NCBI GenBank assembly: GCA_031082225.1
Contig: JAVHLG010000013.1
Span: 1 to 64,000 of the forward strand
Source of the DNA: Desulfovibrionaceae bacterium
GTDB lineage: Bacteria > Desulfobacterota > Desulfovibrionia > Desulfovibrionales > Desulfovibrionaceae
Reading direction: 5' to 3'
DNA: 64,000 nt
Shown here: positions 17,630 through 26,935 of the stretch, piece by piece
Layout: every line of letters starts with the position of its first letter
Position numbering within the stretch: position 1 is the stretch's first letter
Made by a program: the position numbers and the translations under genes
The notes under the pieces: generated by a model
Told to the model about the DNA's origin: nothing
The model's database searches: none
What the model saw: the letters and a program-made list of their open reading frames with translations, nothing else

Positions 17630-17666
17630 GGCCACCGGAGGTTCCCCGCTTCTTGTGTTCCCAATC

Positions 17667-18518
17667 CTATCTCCCCGCCATCTCGCGCAGGCGGCGGATG
17701 CGTTCGGCCGTGGGCGGATGGGTGCTGAACCAGTTGGCGGCCGCCCCGGCGGAAAAGGGGCTGATGATGAACATGTTTTCCGTGGCCGGATTGGCCCCCT
17801 GCATGGGGATCTGTTTGGCGTAGCCCTCGATCTTGGACAGGGCCGAGGCCAGGGCCAGGGGCTGGCCGGAGATCTGCGCCCCGGTGGCGTCGGCTAGGTA
17901 TTCCCGGGAGCGCGAGATGGCCATCTGGATGAGCGAGGCGGCGATGGGGGCCAATATGGCCAGGGCGATGGCCGCCAGGGGGTTGGAGCCACCCTCCTCG
18001 TTATTGCGGGAGCCGCCGAAGATGGCCGCCCATTGCAGCATGTTGGCCAGCATCATGACCACCCCGCCGAGCACGGCGGCCACGGTCTGCACCAGGATGT
18101 CCCGGTTTTTGACGTGCCCCAGTTCGTGGGCCAGCACCCCGCGCAGTTCCTCGGGGGACAGAAGGCGCATGATCCCGGCCGTCACGGCCACCACGCCGTG
18201 CTCCGGATTGCGGCCCGTGGCGAAGGCGTTGGGGGCCTCCTGGGGGATGAGATAGATCTTTGGCTTGGGGATGCCCGCGTTATGGGCCAGTTCCCCGACC
18301 ATGGCGTGCAGGCCCGGGGAGTCCTGGGGGGACAGCTCCCTGGCCCGGTACATGGACAACACGATCTTGTCCGAAAACCAGTAGCTGCCCACGTTCATGA
18401 CCAGGGCGAAGACAAAGGCGATATACAGGCCGCCCCGTCCGCCCATGGCCTGCCCGATGAAGAGCACCAGGGCAGTGAGAAGCCCCAGAAGGAGCGCGGT
18501 CTTGAGTTGGCTGGTCAT
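17667..18518 (-). CDS. htpX: Membrane zinc metalloprotease HtpX
   Basis: HtpX is an M48 metalloprotease of the inner membrane that degrades misfolded membrane proteins. The 283-residue product has two N-terminal helices, the zinc site HELGH in LRGVLAHELGHVKNRD near residue 130, and a later Glu ligand in SREYLADATGAQ. The PNAFATGRNPEHG segment is also typical. The start at 18518 follows AAGGTGA; the frame extends upstream to 18593 without a ribosome site. A 10-bp inverted repeat lies in the leader at 18554-18583 and could be regulatory. It is transcribed alone, ending at the hairpin at 17598. Confidence 0.93.
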   Translation of the reverse strand: MTSQLKTALLLGLLTALVLFIGQAMGGRGGLYIAFVFALVMNVGSYWFSDKIVLSMYRARELSPQDSPGLHAMVGELAHNAGIPKPKIYLIPQEAPNAFATGRNPEHGVVAVTAGIMRLLSPEELRGVLAHELGHVKNRDILVQTVAAVLGGVVMMLANMLQWAAIFGGSRNNEEGGSNPLAAIALAILAPIAASLIQMAISRSREYLADATGAQISGQPLALASALSKIEGYAKQIPMQGANPATENMFIISPFSAGAAANWFSTHPPTAERIRRLREMAGR

Positions 18519-19302
18519 GGTTTCACCTTGGGGGGTTCGATGCAGACGCAAGACCTCGTCCCGGCCGGGAGGTCGGGACGAGGTCCGGTTCAAGACGTAT
18601 GGAACTCTGTTTCGCTCACTCGTTGACTGGACGCCAAAACCAGGGCCGCTTTGTTACGACAGGTTTCGGAAGTGTGTCAGGTCAATTTCCTCGGGTCCAG
18701 GGAGGCGGCTTTCTCCCACCGGCTCGTCCTTTGAGGGACATCCGGCCGGTCTTCGGTCCGGATCGACCGGTGGGTGCGGCCTCGCCGCTGGCGGGCTTCC
18801 CCGCCTTTGCCGCGCCGTCATGCGTCCCGGCGCGCCGTGGGGCGACTCGTTTCGCCGATATGGGAGCGCGAATTCGTCGCAGCTGTCCTCCTTCTCCTCG
18901 GTTCGAAACGGGACCGGTCATTTCGGCCTTATCATGGAAATAAGTCGGCGTCGGGGATTGTAAAGCCCCCGGCAAATTTTTTCCCGCACAATCCCTCGTC
19001 CCCCCCGGTCCGAGGTCCGCGCGGAGGATGCCGGGAAAAACCGTCTCGAACCCCTTGCCAAACCGGCCCGGCGTTTATAGTGTCTCTCCCCCGTCACCCG
19101 TTTCTGGCGGATACGGGTCCGGGGAAGACCGATTCATCTCCGGAGTGGGCAACGTCCGCCGGGTCCGTCGTTTGGGGACAACTGGCGACACTCGTTTCGT
19201 TTTCCGGGCAGGGCTCCTTGCGAAGGACGCGCCGATCCCGCAACCACCCGCCGTTTGCAGCTTTTTCGTGTCGCGCCTTCGGCATCAGAGGATTTGGAAA
19301 CT
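18519..19302. other. Long intergenic region with leader hairpin
   Basis: This 784-base gap between divergent genes holds no recognisable protein or tRNA gene. CCTCGTCCCG (18554-18563) pairs with CGGGACGAGG (18574-18583) in the htpX leader. GGGATTGT near 18954 and ACAATCCC near 18990 could form a long-range stem. All open frames here look like GC-rich shadows. Its length would allow a small RNA. Confidence 0.45.
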
Positions 19303-19542
19303 ATGCGCTTTGCGATTCATCGAAGCATCGGCTCACCCTCGATGTACCTGTTCACGAGGAAAAAAAGCGAGATCCCCGAGCTCCCTCCGGACATCGCGGC
19401 CCAGCTTGGCGACGTCAAGTACCTGCGCATGTCCCGGGACCGCGCCGAGGAAACGCCCACCCTGGCCCGGGCCATGGACGACATCGTGCGGGGCGTGGTC
19501 TCCATGGGCTATCACGTCATGGACTGGACCGACCGCGATTAG
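19303..19542 (+). CDS. Small conserved-looking protein, unknown function
   Basis: A 79-residue acidic protein starting MRFAIHRSIGSPSMYLFTRK, with a central acidic and leucine-rich part (EIPELPPDIAAQLGDVKYL) and ending YHVMDWTDRD. The ATG at 19303 follows GAGG about 14 bases upstream. Codon use is coding-like. I do not recognise the family; there are no membrane segments or cysteines. It sits 57 bases before ribF on the same strand and may be cotranscribed. Confidence 0.6.
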   Translation: MRFAIHRSIGSPSMYLFTRKKSEIPELPPDIAAQLGDVKYLRMSRDRAEETPTLARAMDDIVRGVVSMGYHVMDWTDRD

Positions 19543-19599
19543 CCCCTCGGCCTGCTTGAGGCCGCTCTTTTTTAAGCCGCCATCGCCAAGGATGTGGCC

Positions 19600-20544
19600 A
19601 TGATTGTTGTCCGCAGCATCGAAGACATCCGCGACGCCCTCACCGACACCTGCCTGACCATCGGCAATTTCGACGGCGTGCACATGGGCCACGCCCGGCT
19701 GCTGCGCCGGGTCCGGGATCGCGCCGCGGCCACGGGCATGCTCAGCCTGGCCGTGACCTTCGACCCCCATCCCCGGCGTGTGCTCCTGGAAAAAAACGAT
19801 CCGCCCCTTTTGACCCTGACCGAACAGAAACTGGAACTTCTGGATCAAAGCGGGGTCCAGGTGACCGTGCTTCTGCCCTTCACCAAGGCCCTGGCCGCCC
19901 TGGCCCCTGAAGACTTCGTGCGCGAACAGCTGGTGGTCGGCCTGTGCATGCGGGAGATGATCATCGGCTACGACTACGCCTTCGGCAAGGGCCGCAGGGG
20001 CAATTTCGAGCTTCTGACCGCCCTTGGCGTGAAATACGGATTTTGCGTGGAACGCCTGGAGCCGGTCATCATCGACGGCGCGGTGGTCAGCTCCACCCGC
20101 ATCCGGGACATGGTCCAGGCCGGGGACGTCTGGGAGGCCAGGCCCCTTCTGGGCCGCTTCTACCAGGTGCGCGGCACGGTGGTGCGCGGCCGCGACCGGG
20201 GCGGGCGGCTTCTCGGCTTTCCCACGGCCAATCTGGCCCCGGCCGACGAACTGGTCCCCAAGCCAGGGGTCTATGCCGTGTGGGTGGACATCGGGGCGCG
20301 CATCCTTCCCGGCGTGACCAACATCGGCTACAATCCCACCTTCGGCAACGGCGTGCTTTCCATCGAGGTCCACCTCCTGGATTTTTCCGGCGACCTTTAC
20401 GGCCAGCCCATCCGGGTGCATTTCGTGCAGCGCCTGCGGTCCGAGCGCAAATTTTCCGGCGTCGAGGAGCTTGCCGCCCGCATCCGCGAGGACATCCGCA
20501 TCGGCCGCCGCATCCTGGCCACGCCCGAAGCCCGCATCGCCTGA
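19600..20544 (+). CDS. ribF: Bifunctional riboflavin kinase / FAD synthetase
   Basis: RibF converts riboflavin to FMN and FMN to FAD in the cytosol. The N-terminal FAD synthetase (nucleotidyltransferase) domain has TIGNFDGVHMGHARLL with the GNFDGVHxGH motif near residue 20, and SSTRIRDMVQAGD. The C-terminal riboflavin kinase domain has GRLLGFPTANL and GVTNIGYNPTFG, ending at 314 residues. The ATG at 19600 is chosen because AAGGA lies 7 bases before it; a GTG two codons earlier is too close to the ribosome site. A short leader frame and a ClC channel gene follow on the same strand. Confidence 0.95.
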   Translation: MIVVRSIEDIRDALTDTCLTIGNFDGVHMGHARLLRRVRDRAAATGMLSLAVTFDPHPRRVLLEKNDPPLLTLTEQKLELLDQSGVQVTVLLPFTKALAALAPEDFVREQLVVGLCMREMIIGYDYAFGKGRRGNFELLTALGVKYGFCVERLEPVIIDGAVVSSTRIRDMVQAGDVWEARPLLGRFYQVRGTVVRGRDRGGRLLGFPTANLAPADELVPKPGVYAVWVDIGARILPGVTNIGYNPTFGNGVLSIEVHLLDFSGDLYGQPIRVHFVQRLRSERKFSGVEELAARIREDIRIGRRILATPEARIA

Positions 20545-20561
20545 CGCCCAAGGGGAACGCC

Positions 20562-20585
20562 ATGACACCCCCGTTTCGGCCATGA
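20562..20585 (+). CDS. Seven-codon leader frame coupled to the ClC gene
   Basis: AAGGGG at 20550-20555 precedes an ATG at 20562. The frame reads M-T-P-P-F-R-P and stops at 20583-20585, where the TGA overlaps the ATG of the ClC gene (ATGA). The ClC start has no ribosome site of its own. The arrangement suggests that ribosomes finishing this tiny frame restart on the channel gene. Two consecutive proline codons could slow translation. Confidence 0.45.
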   Translation: MTPPFRP

Positions 20586-22414
20586 ACGTCACCCGGCAAA
20601 CCAGGCCCCGGCGGGGTTCCCTGCCCCGTTTAAGGATCCTGCTGCGCCGTCTGCGCCGCGCCGCCTCGGTGCGCCGCCTGATCCTGGGACTCGTGGCCGG
20701 AATCGCCTCCGGGCTCCTGGCCAGCGCCTTTTTCGCCAGCCTTGAGGGCCTGCGGCAACTCTATCTGGTGGCCACGGTAGGCATCCATCTGCTCTCGCCG
20801 GGCGGCGACCATTTCTTCCATGCCCTGCCCGGGGACTACCGGCCCTGGCTGCTGCCCCTGGGCCTGGGCTTCGTTGGCCTTTTCACCGGCTATGTCTTCA
20901 CCCGGCTGATCCCCGAATCCCTGGGCTCGGGCACCGACGGCACCGACGCCATGATCAAGGCCTTCCACCGCCACGGCGGCATCATCCGGCCCCGGGTGTT
21001 TTTTTTGCGCGCGGCAGGGGCCATATTGACCATGTCCGCCGGGGGCAGCGCCGGAAGCGAAGGCCCCATGTCCCAGCTCGGCGGCGGCATGGGGGCCTAT
21101 CTGGCCCAGCGCCTTAAGCTCTCGGCCAGGGAACGGCGCATCCTGCTTTTGGCCGGGGCGGCCGGGGGGCTGGGGGCCATCTTCCGGGCCCCCCTGGGCG
21201 GGGCGCTCACGGCGGTGGAGGTCATCTACCGCGAGGACTTCGAGGCCGAGGCCGTGTTGCCCGCCGTGGTCTCGTCGGTTGCCGCCTATACCATCTTCAC
21301 GCTTTTTTTCGGATCCGGGGCCATCTTCACCGTCCCCAGCTACCACTTCCACGACGTGCGGGAACTGCCCCTGTACGCCCTGCTGGCGGTTTTTTGCTCC
21401 GGCGCGGCCTGGGTCTATCTGCGCAGCTTCTTTTTCATGAAACACCGGGTCTTCGAGGCCCTGCAAACCCGTCTGGGGCTGCCGCTGACGGCGGCCCTGG
21501 GCGGCGTGGGCATGGGCGTCCTGGGGATCGTCTTCCCCCAGACGCTCAGTTCCGGATACGGCTGGGTGGAAAAGGCCATCCTGGGGGATCTGGGAGCGGC
21601 CTTTTTGCTGGCCCTTTTTCTGGGCAAGACCCTGGCCACGTCCCTGACCATCGGCTCGGGCCTAAGCGGCGGCATGTTCGCGCCCACGCTGTTCGCCGGG
21701 GCTGCGGCCGGGGGCATCGTGGGCCAGCTCGGGCATCGCCTGTGGCCGGAGGTGGTGGCCACGCCGGGCAGCTACACCCTGGTGGGCATGGCGGCCTTTT
21801 TCTCGGGGGTGGCGGGCGCGCCCGTGGGGCCTTTGATCATGGTCTGCGAGATCACCCAGGGCTACGGCCTTCTGGCGCCGCTGATGCTGTGCTCGGCCCT
21901 GTGCATGGTTTTTTGCCGCCGGGTGAAGCTCTACGAAAACCAGATGGACAACAAATTCGAATCCCCGGCCCACCTGGGCGACGCCACGGTGAACATCCTG
22001 GAGGAGTTGCGGGTGGAGGACTTCTACCGGCCCGGGAAGGTCACCATCCTGGAGGAGGGCGTGACCCTCAAGGCCATAACGGACATCATCGCCGGGACCA
22101 CCCAGACCACCTTTCCGGTCAGGAACGCGGACGGACGCCTGACAGGCCTGCTGACGGTGCAGGACGTGCGCAACGTGCTTTTCGAAAACACGCTCTTCGA
22201 GCTGGTTGTGGCCCGCGATCTGGCCAGGACGGCGGCGACGCTGACCCCGGACGCCAGCCTGTACGATGCGCTTTTGCTTTTCGTGGACCAGAATCTGGCC
22301 CAGATCCCCGTGGTGGACCCGGAAAACCAGGACGAGGTTCTGGGGCTGCTGGGCCGCGAAAACGTCTTTGCCGCCTATTCCGCGACGCTCAAAGAGATCA
22401 AAGCGGAGGCGTAG
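20582..22414 (+). CDS. ClC-family chloride channel/antiporter with C-terminal CBS pair
   Basis: A 610-residue inner-membrane protein. The ClC core (about residues 30-450) shows GSAGSEGP in place of the usual GSGxGxEGP selectivity loop, AGAAGGLGAIFRAPLGGAL with the conserved gating-region glutamate shortly after (EVIYRED), and GLSGGMFAPTLFAGAA, the G-x-F-x-P motif. Two CBS domains (about 480-600) follow and may sense adenosine nucleotides. Whether it is a channel or a proton antiporter cannot be told. The preceding in-frame codons lack a start, so the ATG at 20582, overlapping a seven-codon leader frame, is taken. The last 17 bases overlap the 3' end of the convergent aldolase gene. Confidence 0.9.
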   Translation: MNVTRQTRPRRGSLPRLRILLRRLRRAASVRRLILGLVAGIASGLLASAFFASLEGLRQLYLVATVGIHLLSPGGDHFFHALPGDYRPWLLPLGLGFVGLFTGYVFTRLIPESLGSGTDGTDAMIKAFHRHGGIIRPRVFFLRAAGAILTMSAGGSAGSEGPMSQLGGGMGAYLAQRLKLSARERRILLLAGAAGGLGAIFRAPLGGALTAVEVIYREDFEAEAVLPAVVSSVAAYTIFTLFFGSGAIFTVPSYHFHDVRELPLYALLAVFCSGAAWVYLRSFFFMKHRVFEALQTRLGLPLTAALGGVGMGVLGIVFPQTLSSGYGWVEKAILGDLGAAFLLALFLGKTLATSLTIGSGLSGGMFAPTLFAGAAAGGIVGQLGHRLWPEVVATPGSYTLVGMAAFFSGVAGAPVGPLIMVCEITQGYGLLAPLMLCSALCMVFCRRVKLYENQMDNKFESPAHLGDATVNILEELRVEDFYRPGKVTILEEGVTLKAITDIIAGTTQTTFPVRNADGRLTGLLTVQDVRNVLFENTLFELVVARDLARTAATLTPDASLYDALLLFVDQNLAQIPVVDPENQDEVLGLLGRENVFAAYSATLKEIKAEA

Positions 22415-23198
22415 CCCCCTCCACTCCGGGGGCCATGCCCCGCTCCCCATGCACCGCCTCCACAAGCCTGGCCAGCGCCTCGCGGGGATCGGCCTGCTGC
22501 AGGACGTTTCGTCCCACGCAGGTTCCGGCCGCTCCGGCGGCCAGGGCCTGCCCGACCATGGCCAGAAAGCTGGTGAAATCCGGCCGGCTGGGTCCGCCGG
22601 TGACCAGCACCGGGGGGCTCACGGCCTCGCAGGCGCGGGAAAAGCTTTTGGCGTCGCCGGAATAGGGCACGCCCACGATATCCGCGCCAAGCTCGGCCCC
22701 GAGCCGGATGCAATGACAGATGAGGCTGGGGTCCATCTCGTTGACGATGCGCTCGCCCTTGGGCTGGATGATGGCCAGGATCGGCACGCCCAGGTTGTGG
22801 GCGTCGTCGCAGGCCAGCCCCAGGTCGGCCAGCATGCGGTCCTCCAGGTCGTTGGCCATGTTGACCTGCACGGCCACCATGTCCGCGCCCAGGCGCACCG
22901 CCTCGTGGGTCGAACACACCAGGCTTCGGGCATAGGGCGGCACGGCGTGCCGGGTGCCGCCGGAAAGCTGGCCGACCACCTGGATGGCCGCCGGGACGTC
23001 GGCCAGAGAGGTCCGCAGCGGCCCCTTGTTGAGCACGATCCCCTGTACGGGAAAATCCCGGATCATGGCCAAAATCCCGGGGATGTCCTCAATGCCCGGC
23101 AGCATGCCCTCGCCCACCCCGTGGTCCAGGGGCAGAAGCACCGTACGGCCGCTTTCCGGATCAAAAAGCCTGCTCACCTTGCGCGCACAACCGATCAT
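22398..23198 (-). CDS. DhnA-type class I aldolase (FBP aldolase / ADH synthase family)
   Basis: A 266-residue TIM-barrel aldolase. Landmarks are VLLPLDHGVGEGMLPGIEDI at the N-terminus, LNKGPLR, and IIQPKGERI with the likely Schiff-base lysine, then GVPYSGDAKSF and a phosphate loop VLVTGGPS. In sulfate reducers and archaea members make fructose 1,6-bisphosphate or 2-amino-3,7-dideoxyheptulosonate for aromatic synthesis; sequence alone does not decide. The start at 23198 follows AAAGGACG and lies one base after the stop of the upstream cyclase gene, so the two are in one operon. No aroB-like partner is adjacent. Confidence 0.83.
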   Translation of the reverse strand: MIGCARKVSRLFDPESGRTVLLPLDHGVGEGMLPGIEDIPGILAMIRDFPVQGIVLNKGPLRTSLADVPAAIQVVGQLSGGTRHAVPPYARSLVCSTHEAVRLGADMVAVQVNMANDLEDRMLADLGLACDDAHNLGVPILAIIQPKGERIVNEMDPSLICHCIRLGAELGADIVGVPYSGDAKSFSRACEAVSPPVLVTGGPSRPDFTSFLAMVGQALAAGAAGTCVGRNVLQQADPREALARLVEAVHGERGMAPGVEGATPPL

Positions 23199-23199
23199 A

Positions 23200-24675
23200 T
23201 CACGTCCTTTCCCTGTCTGTTGCTGCCGGGGCGTCGGCATCGGCCTCGCTGCGACCACCGCCGGGGGTCTTGCGACGCGCCGGGCCCGGCGTACGATTCG
23301 CACCCGTTTCAAACTGGACGACCCTGTTTTTGCCCTCGGCCTTGGCCCGGTACAGGGCCTCATCGGCGATGCGCAGCAGCGCGTCCGGGTCCATGCCGCA
23401 GGTCCAGCCGCCATGCTGCGACGTCCCGGAATGCGCCGTGGCCAGCCCCACGCTGACCGTCAGGGACAGCCTCCCGGCCGTCGTCTCGGCCCCGGCCTCG
23501 GCCACGGCCCGTACCAGCCGTTCACACGCCAACCTGGCCATCTCCGGGTCCGTCTCGGTCAGGATAAGTCCAAACTCCTCGCCGCCAAGGCGTCCGAAGA
23601 CGTCGCTGGCGCGCAGGACGCCGCCGATGGTCGCGGCCAGATTCCGCAACACCTCGTCCCCCACGGCGTGTCCGTAAGTATCATTGATCCGCTTGAAATT
23701 ATCAATGTCCAGCATGCCCAGGGACACATGGCGGCCGTAGCGCTCGCAGCGCTCCAACTCCCCATGCAAAAGCTCCAAAAAACGCCTGCGGTTGTGGATG
23801 CCCGTGAGTTCGTCCGTGGCCGCCAGGCGCACCAACGACGCCTCAACCGCCTTCAGGCGGCTTATGTCCACCATGGCCCCATGATAGCTCACGGGACGCC
23901 CGGCCTCGTCGCGCTCAAGCGCGATGGAGGCGGACAGGTGGCGCACGCCCCCCTCCGGGGAGATGATGCGGAATTCGAAATCCTCCGGATGCTTCTGATC
24001 GCGCACCCTCCCCAACACCGCGTCCACCAGGTCGCGGTCTTCGGGATGCACGGCCCGCAGAAACGTCTCAAAATCCGGAGAACGGGCATTGGGCGGCAGG
24101 CCGATCATGCGGAACAATTCGTCCGACCAGTACCCCTGGCCCGTGTCCAGATCGCGTTCGAAGCTGCCCACCCGGGCCAGTTGCTGGGCCTGATTGAGGC
24201 GCATTTCGTTCTGGATCAGGGACTGTTCGGCCAGCTTGCGGTCGGTGATGGGCAGGTGGGAGACGATGACCCCGCTTATGCGGCCGTCCAGGACCAGGGG
24301 CGTGGCCGCAAGCAAAAACCAGCGTTTTTCCGTGGGCGAATGGCAGGGATATTCCAGGGAGAAGCGTTCCCGGCGGCCCGCCAGCACATCCCGGATGCCT
24401 TCGGCCGCCTTGTCGGCGTCCCTGGCGTCCGAGCCGGACGCCCCCTGGCACGCCGCGAAATAATCCACTCCGGTGAACCGGCATGCCCCGCACATCCCGT
24501 TCTCCCGGGAGAACCGCTCCCACCCGGCGTTGACCTCCAGGATGCGGCCCGCCTCGTCCAGGATCGCCACCTGGCCGGGATAGCCGTCGAACACGGCCTT
24601 GTACCGCTCGCACTGCCGGGATGATGAAATGGCTTGACCCTGCCCCTGCGCCGTGCCGCTTTCCTCTCCGGTCAT
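23200..24675 (-). CDS. PAS-GGDEF diguanylate cyclase
   Basis: A 491-residue protein without membrane helices. Two PAS domains (about 20-150 and 165-285; the second contains RVGSFERDLDTGQGYWSDEL and a PAC-like tail) precede a GGDEF domain with GGEEF at 364-368 and LTGIHNRRRF. It should synthesise c-di-GMP in response to a cytosolic or redox signal. Cysteines in the first PAS domain (NGMCGACRFTG) could sense redox or bind metal. The C-terminal ~35 residues are disordered and basic. It lies between the methyltransferase gene and the aldolase, in one minus-strand operon. Confidence 0.9.
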   Translation of the reverse strand: MTGEESGTAQGQGQAISSSRQCERYKAVFDGYPGQVAILDEAGRILEVNAGWERFSRENGMCGACRFTGVDYFAACQGASGSDARDADKAAEGIRDVLAGRRERFSLEYPCHSPTEKRWFLLAATPLVLDGRISGVIVSHLPITDRKLAEQSLIQNEMRLNQAQQLARVGSFERDLDTGQGYWSDELFRMIGLPPNARSPDFETFLRAVHPEDRDLVDAVLGRVRDQKHPEDFEFRIISPEGGVRHLSASIALERDEAGRPVSYHGAMVDISRLKAVEASLVRLAATDELTGIHNRRRFLELLHGELERCERYGRHVSLGMLDIDNFKRINDTYGHAVGDEVLRNLAATIGGVLRASDVFGRLGGEEFGLILTETDPEMARLACERLVRAVAEAGAETTAGRLSLTVSVGLATAHSGTSQHGGWTCGMDPDALLRIADEALYRAKAEGKNRVVQFETGANRTPGPARRKTPGGGRSEADADAPAATDRERT

Positions 24676-24729
24676 GGGTTCCGCCTTGCAAGAGGTGCAG
24701 ACCGCAGGAAACGCGACGCGGCCGGAATA

Positions 24730-26151
24730 TCAGGCTCTCTCGGACCACAGGGCGCGATTGCCCTTGCAACGGATGAATCCCAGGGGCAGTTCCTTGTAAT
24801 ACAACCCGCAGCGTTTGGACAAAACGCCCGTCTCCAGGCTGCGCCCGGCCAAAAGATCAGCCAGCTCGGCCGGATTCTCCACCCGGAGCCCGGGAACGCC
24901 GCCCTCGCCCGCCGCCCCCAGAAGCAGCCGGGCCCGGGCGTTGGGCCGAAACGCCCCGCCCTTGACCAGGCCCACAAAAAAACCCTTGTACCGAAGCCCC
25001 TGCCCGGTGAAAGGATGTGCTCCCTGGGCAATGAAATAAATCCGATCTGCGAAGCGGCAAGCCTGTCCCGGGCCAAGCGCCTCGAAATGCAGCCCTTCGG
25101 TCCCGGGGAATTCCCCCGGGCGTATTTCCTCAAAGCCCTGGCCAACTGTGGCGCTCCCCTTCTCGCGCCCCCTGCGGCGACCCTGGCTGCGCCCCTTCTC
25201 CCGGCCGGTACGCGGTTTTTCCTCCCCGCCGCCCTGCGGTTCGGCGGCAGCGGCAGCGGGAATGGCCTGGTCCTCCCGGGGCGTGCCCGGCCTGGTCAGG
25301 CAGGCCAGAAAAAAACCCTGTCCGCCGTGGAGCGCCGGGTCCACCCGGAGCACCCCGGGAAGCGACGTGGGCTCCGCGGCCGTGCCCGGCGGCGGATCAA
25401 GGGGAACCAGTACCAGGGGCAGGCTGTCCAGGGCCCGGCGCACCTGATCCTCGTTTTCGGCTGGGTTGGTGGTGCAGGTGGAATACAGGAGCCTGCCCCC
25501 CGGGGCCAGAAGGGACGCGGCCGTGGCCAAAAGCCTGTGTTGCAGGGAGAGAAGCGGCGCCACCTTGTCCTGGCGCCACAGGGTGAGCACCTTGGGATTT
25601 TTGGCCGCCGTGCCCCAGCCGCTGCAGGGCGGATCGAGCAGGATATGCCGGAAGCCCCCCTGCGGCAGAAACGGCGACAGGTCGGGCTCGCCGCAGGTGG
25701 CCACATTGGACAGGTTCAGGCGGGAGAGGTTGCGCCGCAGGGTGCTCAGGCGGTCCGGGGTGGGCTCGTTGCCAAGGACGAATCCCGTCGGCCCCACAAG
25801 CTGGGCCAGAAAGCCGGTCTTGCCGCCGGGACTGGCGCACATGTCCAGGACCGAGGCGGCAGGCGGCGGATCAAGGCACACCGGGGGCAGCATGGAGGAG
25901 CGGTCCTGGATGTAGATGAGCCCGAAGGCGGCGGCCAGGCTGGCCCCCAGGGGAAACGGCTCGGCCGCAAGCCTGCGGCAGCGGGGGGAAAAGGGCTCGG
26001 GCGTGAAGCGAAACCCCTGGACGGCGAGCAGATCCTCCACCAGGGGGATTTCCCAGTCCCGGCACACCAGCCGAAACGAGCGCGGCCCGGCGGCGGCCCG
26101 GCGGTCCGGGCGGCCCGTCACATCGGATGCATCAGGGGAAGAGGCAGGCAT
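24730..26151 (-). CDS. RsmB/NOP-family RNA (cytosine-C5) methyltransferase
   Basis: A 473-residue SAM-dependent methyltransferase of the NOL1/NOP2/Sun type, probably acting on 16S rRNA like RsmF. The SAM-binding motif is DMCASPGGKTGFLAQL (near 110), with catalytic-region cysteines in LLDPPCSGWG and LLYSTCTTNPAENED. A long basic linker (about 300-350, rich in Arg/Lys/Gly) leads to a C-terminal domain resembling the PUA-like end of RsmF (FIAQGAHPF, LYYKELPLGFIRCKGN). There is a short gap to the PAS-GGDEF gene. It is divergent from the DedA gene across 126 bases that must hold both promoters. Confidence 0.88.
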   Translation of the reverse strand: MPASSPDASDVTGRPDRRAAAGPRSFRLVCRDWEIPLVEDLLAVQGFRFTPEPFSPRCRRLAAEPFPLGASLAAAFGLIYIQDRSSMLPPVCLDPPPAASVLDMCASPGGKTGFLAQLVGPTGFVLGNEPTPDRLSTLRRNLSRLNLSNVATCGEPDLSPFLPQGGFRHILLDPPCSGWGTAAKNPKVLTLWRQDKVAPLLSLQHRLLATAASLLAPGGRLLYSTCTTNPAENEDQVRRALDSLPLVLVPLDPPPGTAAEPTSLPGVLRVDPALHGGQGFFLACLTRPGTPREDQAIPAAAAAEPQGGGEEKPRTGREKGRSQGRRRGREKGSATVGQGFEEIRPGEFPGTEGLHFEALGPGQACRFADRIYFIAQGAHPFTGQGLRYKGFFVGLVKGGAFRPNARARLLLGAAGEGGVPGLRVENPAELADLLAGRSLETGVLSKRCGLYYKELPLGFIRCKGNRALWSERA

Positions 26152-26277
26152 GGACGCAGTGTACGTGGAAGGCCGGACAAGGGGAAGTCCGCCGAAAAGG
26201 CTTGCCTTCCGGCCCGCCGTTTTTTAGGGAAAGGCCCGACGCGACACCTCCCCTTTTCCCCAACAAGGCAGCCCTGC

Positions 26278-26931
26278 ATGGAACTCTTGACCACCTTATT
26301 CGATTTCGTCCTGCATGTGGACCGGCATCTGGCCGAAATCGTGGGGCAATACGGCGCCTGGACGTACATGATCCTTTTTTGCATCATTTTTCTGGAGACC
26401 GGCTTCGTGGTCACCCCGTTTCTGCCCGGCGACTCCCTGCTGTTCGCGGCCGGGGCCCTGGCCGGGGCCGAAATCATGGATCCCTGGCTGCTCAACGGGC
26501 TTTTGATCGTGGCGGCCATCACCGGGGACAACACCAACTATTGGATCGGGAGGCTGGTGGGACCAGCGGTCTTTGAGCGGGAGAGCCGGTTCATCAACAG
26601 AAAATACCTGGACAAGGCCCACGGCTTCTACGAGCGCCACGGCGGCAAGACCATCGTCATCGCCCGGTTTCTGCCCATCATCCGGACGTTCGCCCCCTTC
26701 GTGGCCGGCGTGGCGCGCATGGACTACCGCCATTTCCTGGCCTGCAGCATCGCCGGGGGCGTCTTGTGGATCACCTTTTTCACCTGGGCCGGATATTTTT
26801 TCGGCAACATGCCCTTTGTGCGCAAAAACTTCAGCGTGGTCATCCTGGCCATCATCGTCATCTCGGTCATGCCCGGGGTCATCGAATTTGTACGCGCCAG
26901 GCGCGCCGCCGCCCGGCAGCGGGCTTCCTGA
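26278..26931 (+). CDS. DedA-family membrane protein
   Basis: A 217-residue inner-membrane protein of the DedA (SNARE-associated) family, thought to move lipids or couple to proton gradients. Typical segments are FLETGFVVTPFLPGDSLLFA with the conserved E and F/Y-x-P-x-x-P-G-D motif, GDNTNYWIGR, and RFLPIIRTFAPFVAGVARM with the two key arginines, followed by two helices. The ATG at 26278 follows CAAGG; the frame is open far upstream only because of GC bias. A repeat copy and an intrinsic terminator follow. Confidence 0.92.
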   Translation: MELLTTLFDFVLHVDRHLAEIVGQYGAWTYMILFCIIFLETGFVVTPFLPGDSLLFAAGALAGAEIMDPWLLNGLLIVAAITGDNTNYWIGRLVGPAVFERESRFINRKYLDKAHGFYERHGGKTIVIARFLPIIRTFAPFVAGVARMDYRHFLACSIAGGVLWITFFTWAGYFFGNMPFVRKNFSVVILAIIVISVMPGVIEFVRARRAAARQRAS

Positions 26932-26935
26932 GTTT

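Noticed and set aside
18900-18909. GGTTCGAAAC resembling a tRNA T-loop
   Set aside because: No acceptor stem or anticodon arm can be formed around it on either strand.
24634-26277. In-frame extension of the DedA gene
   Set aside because: It is antisense to the methyltransferase gene and merely an open shadow frame.
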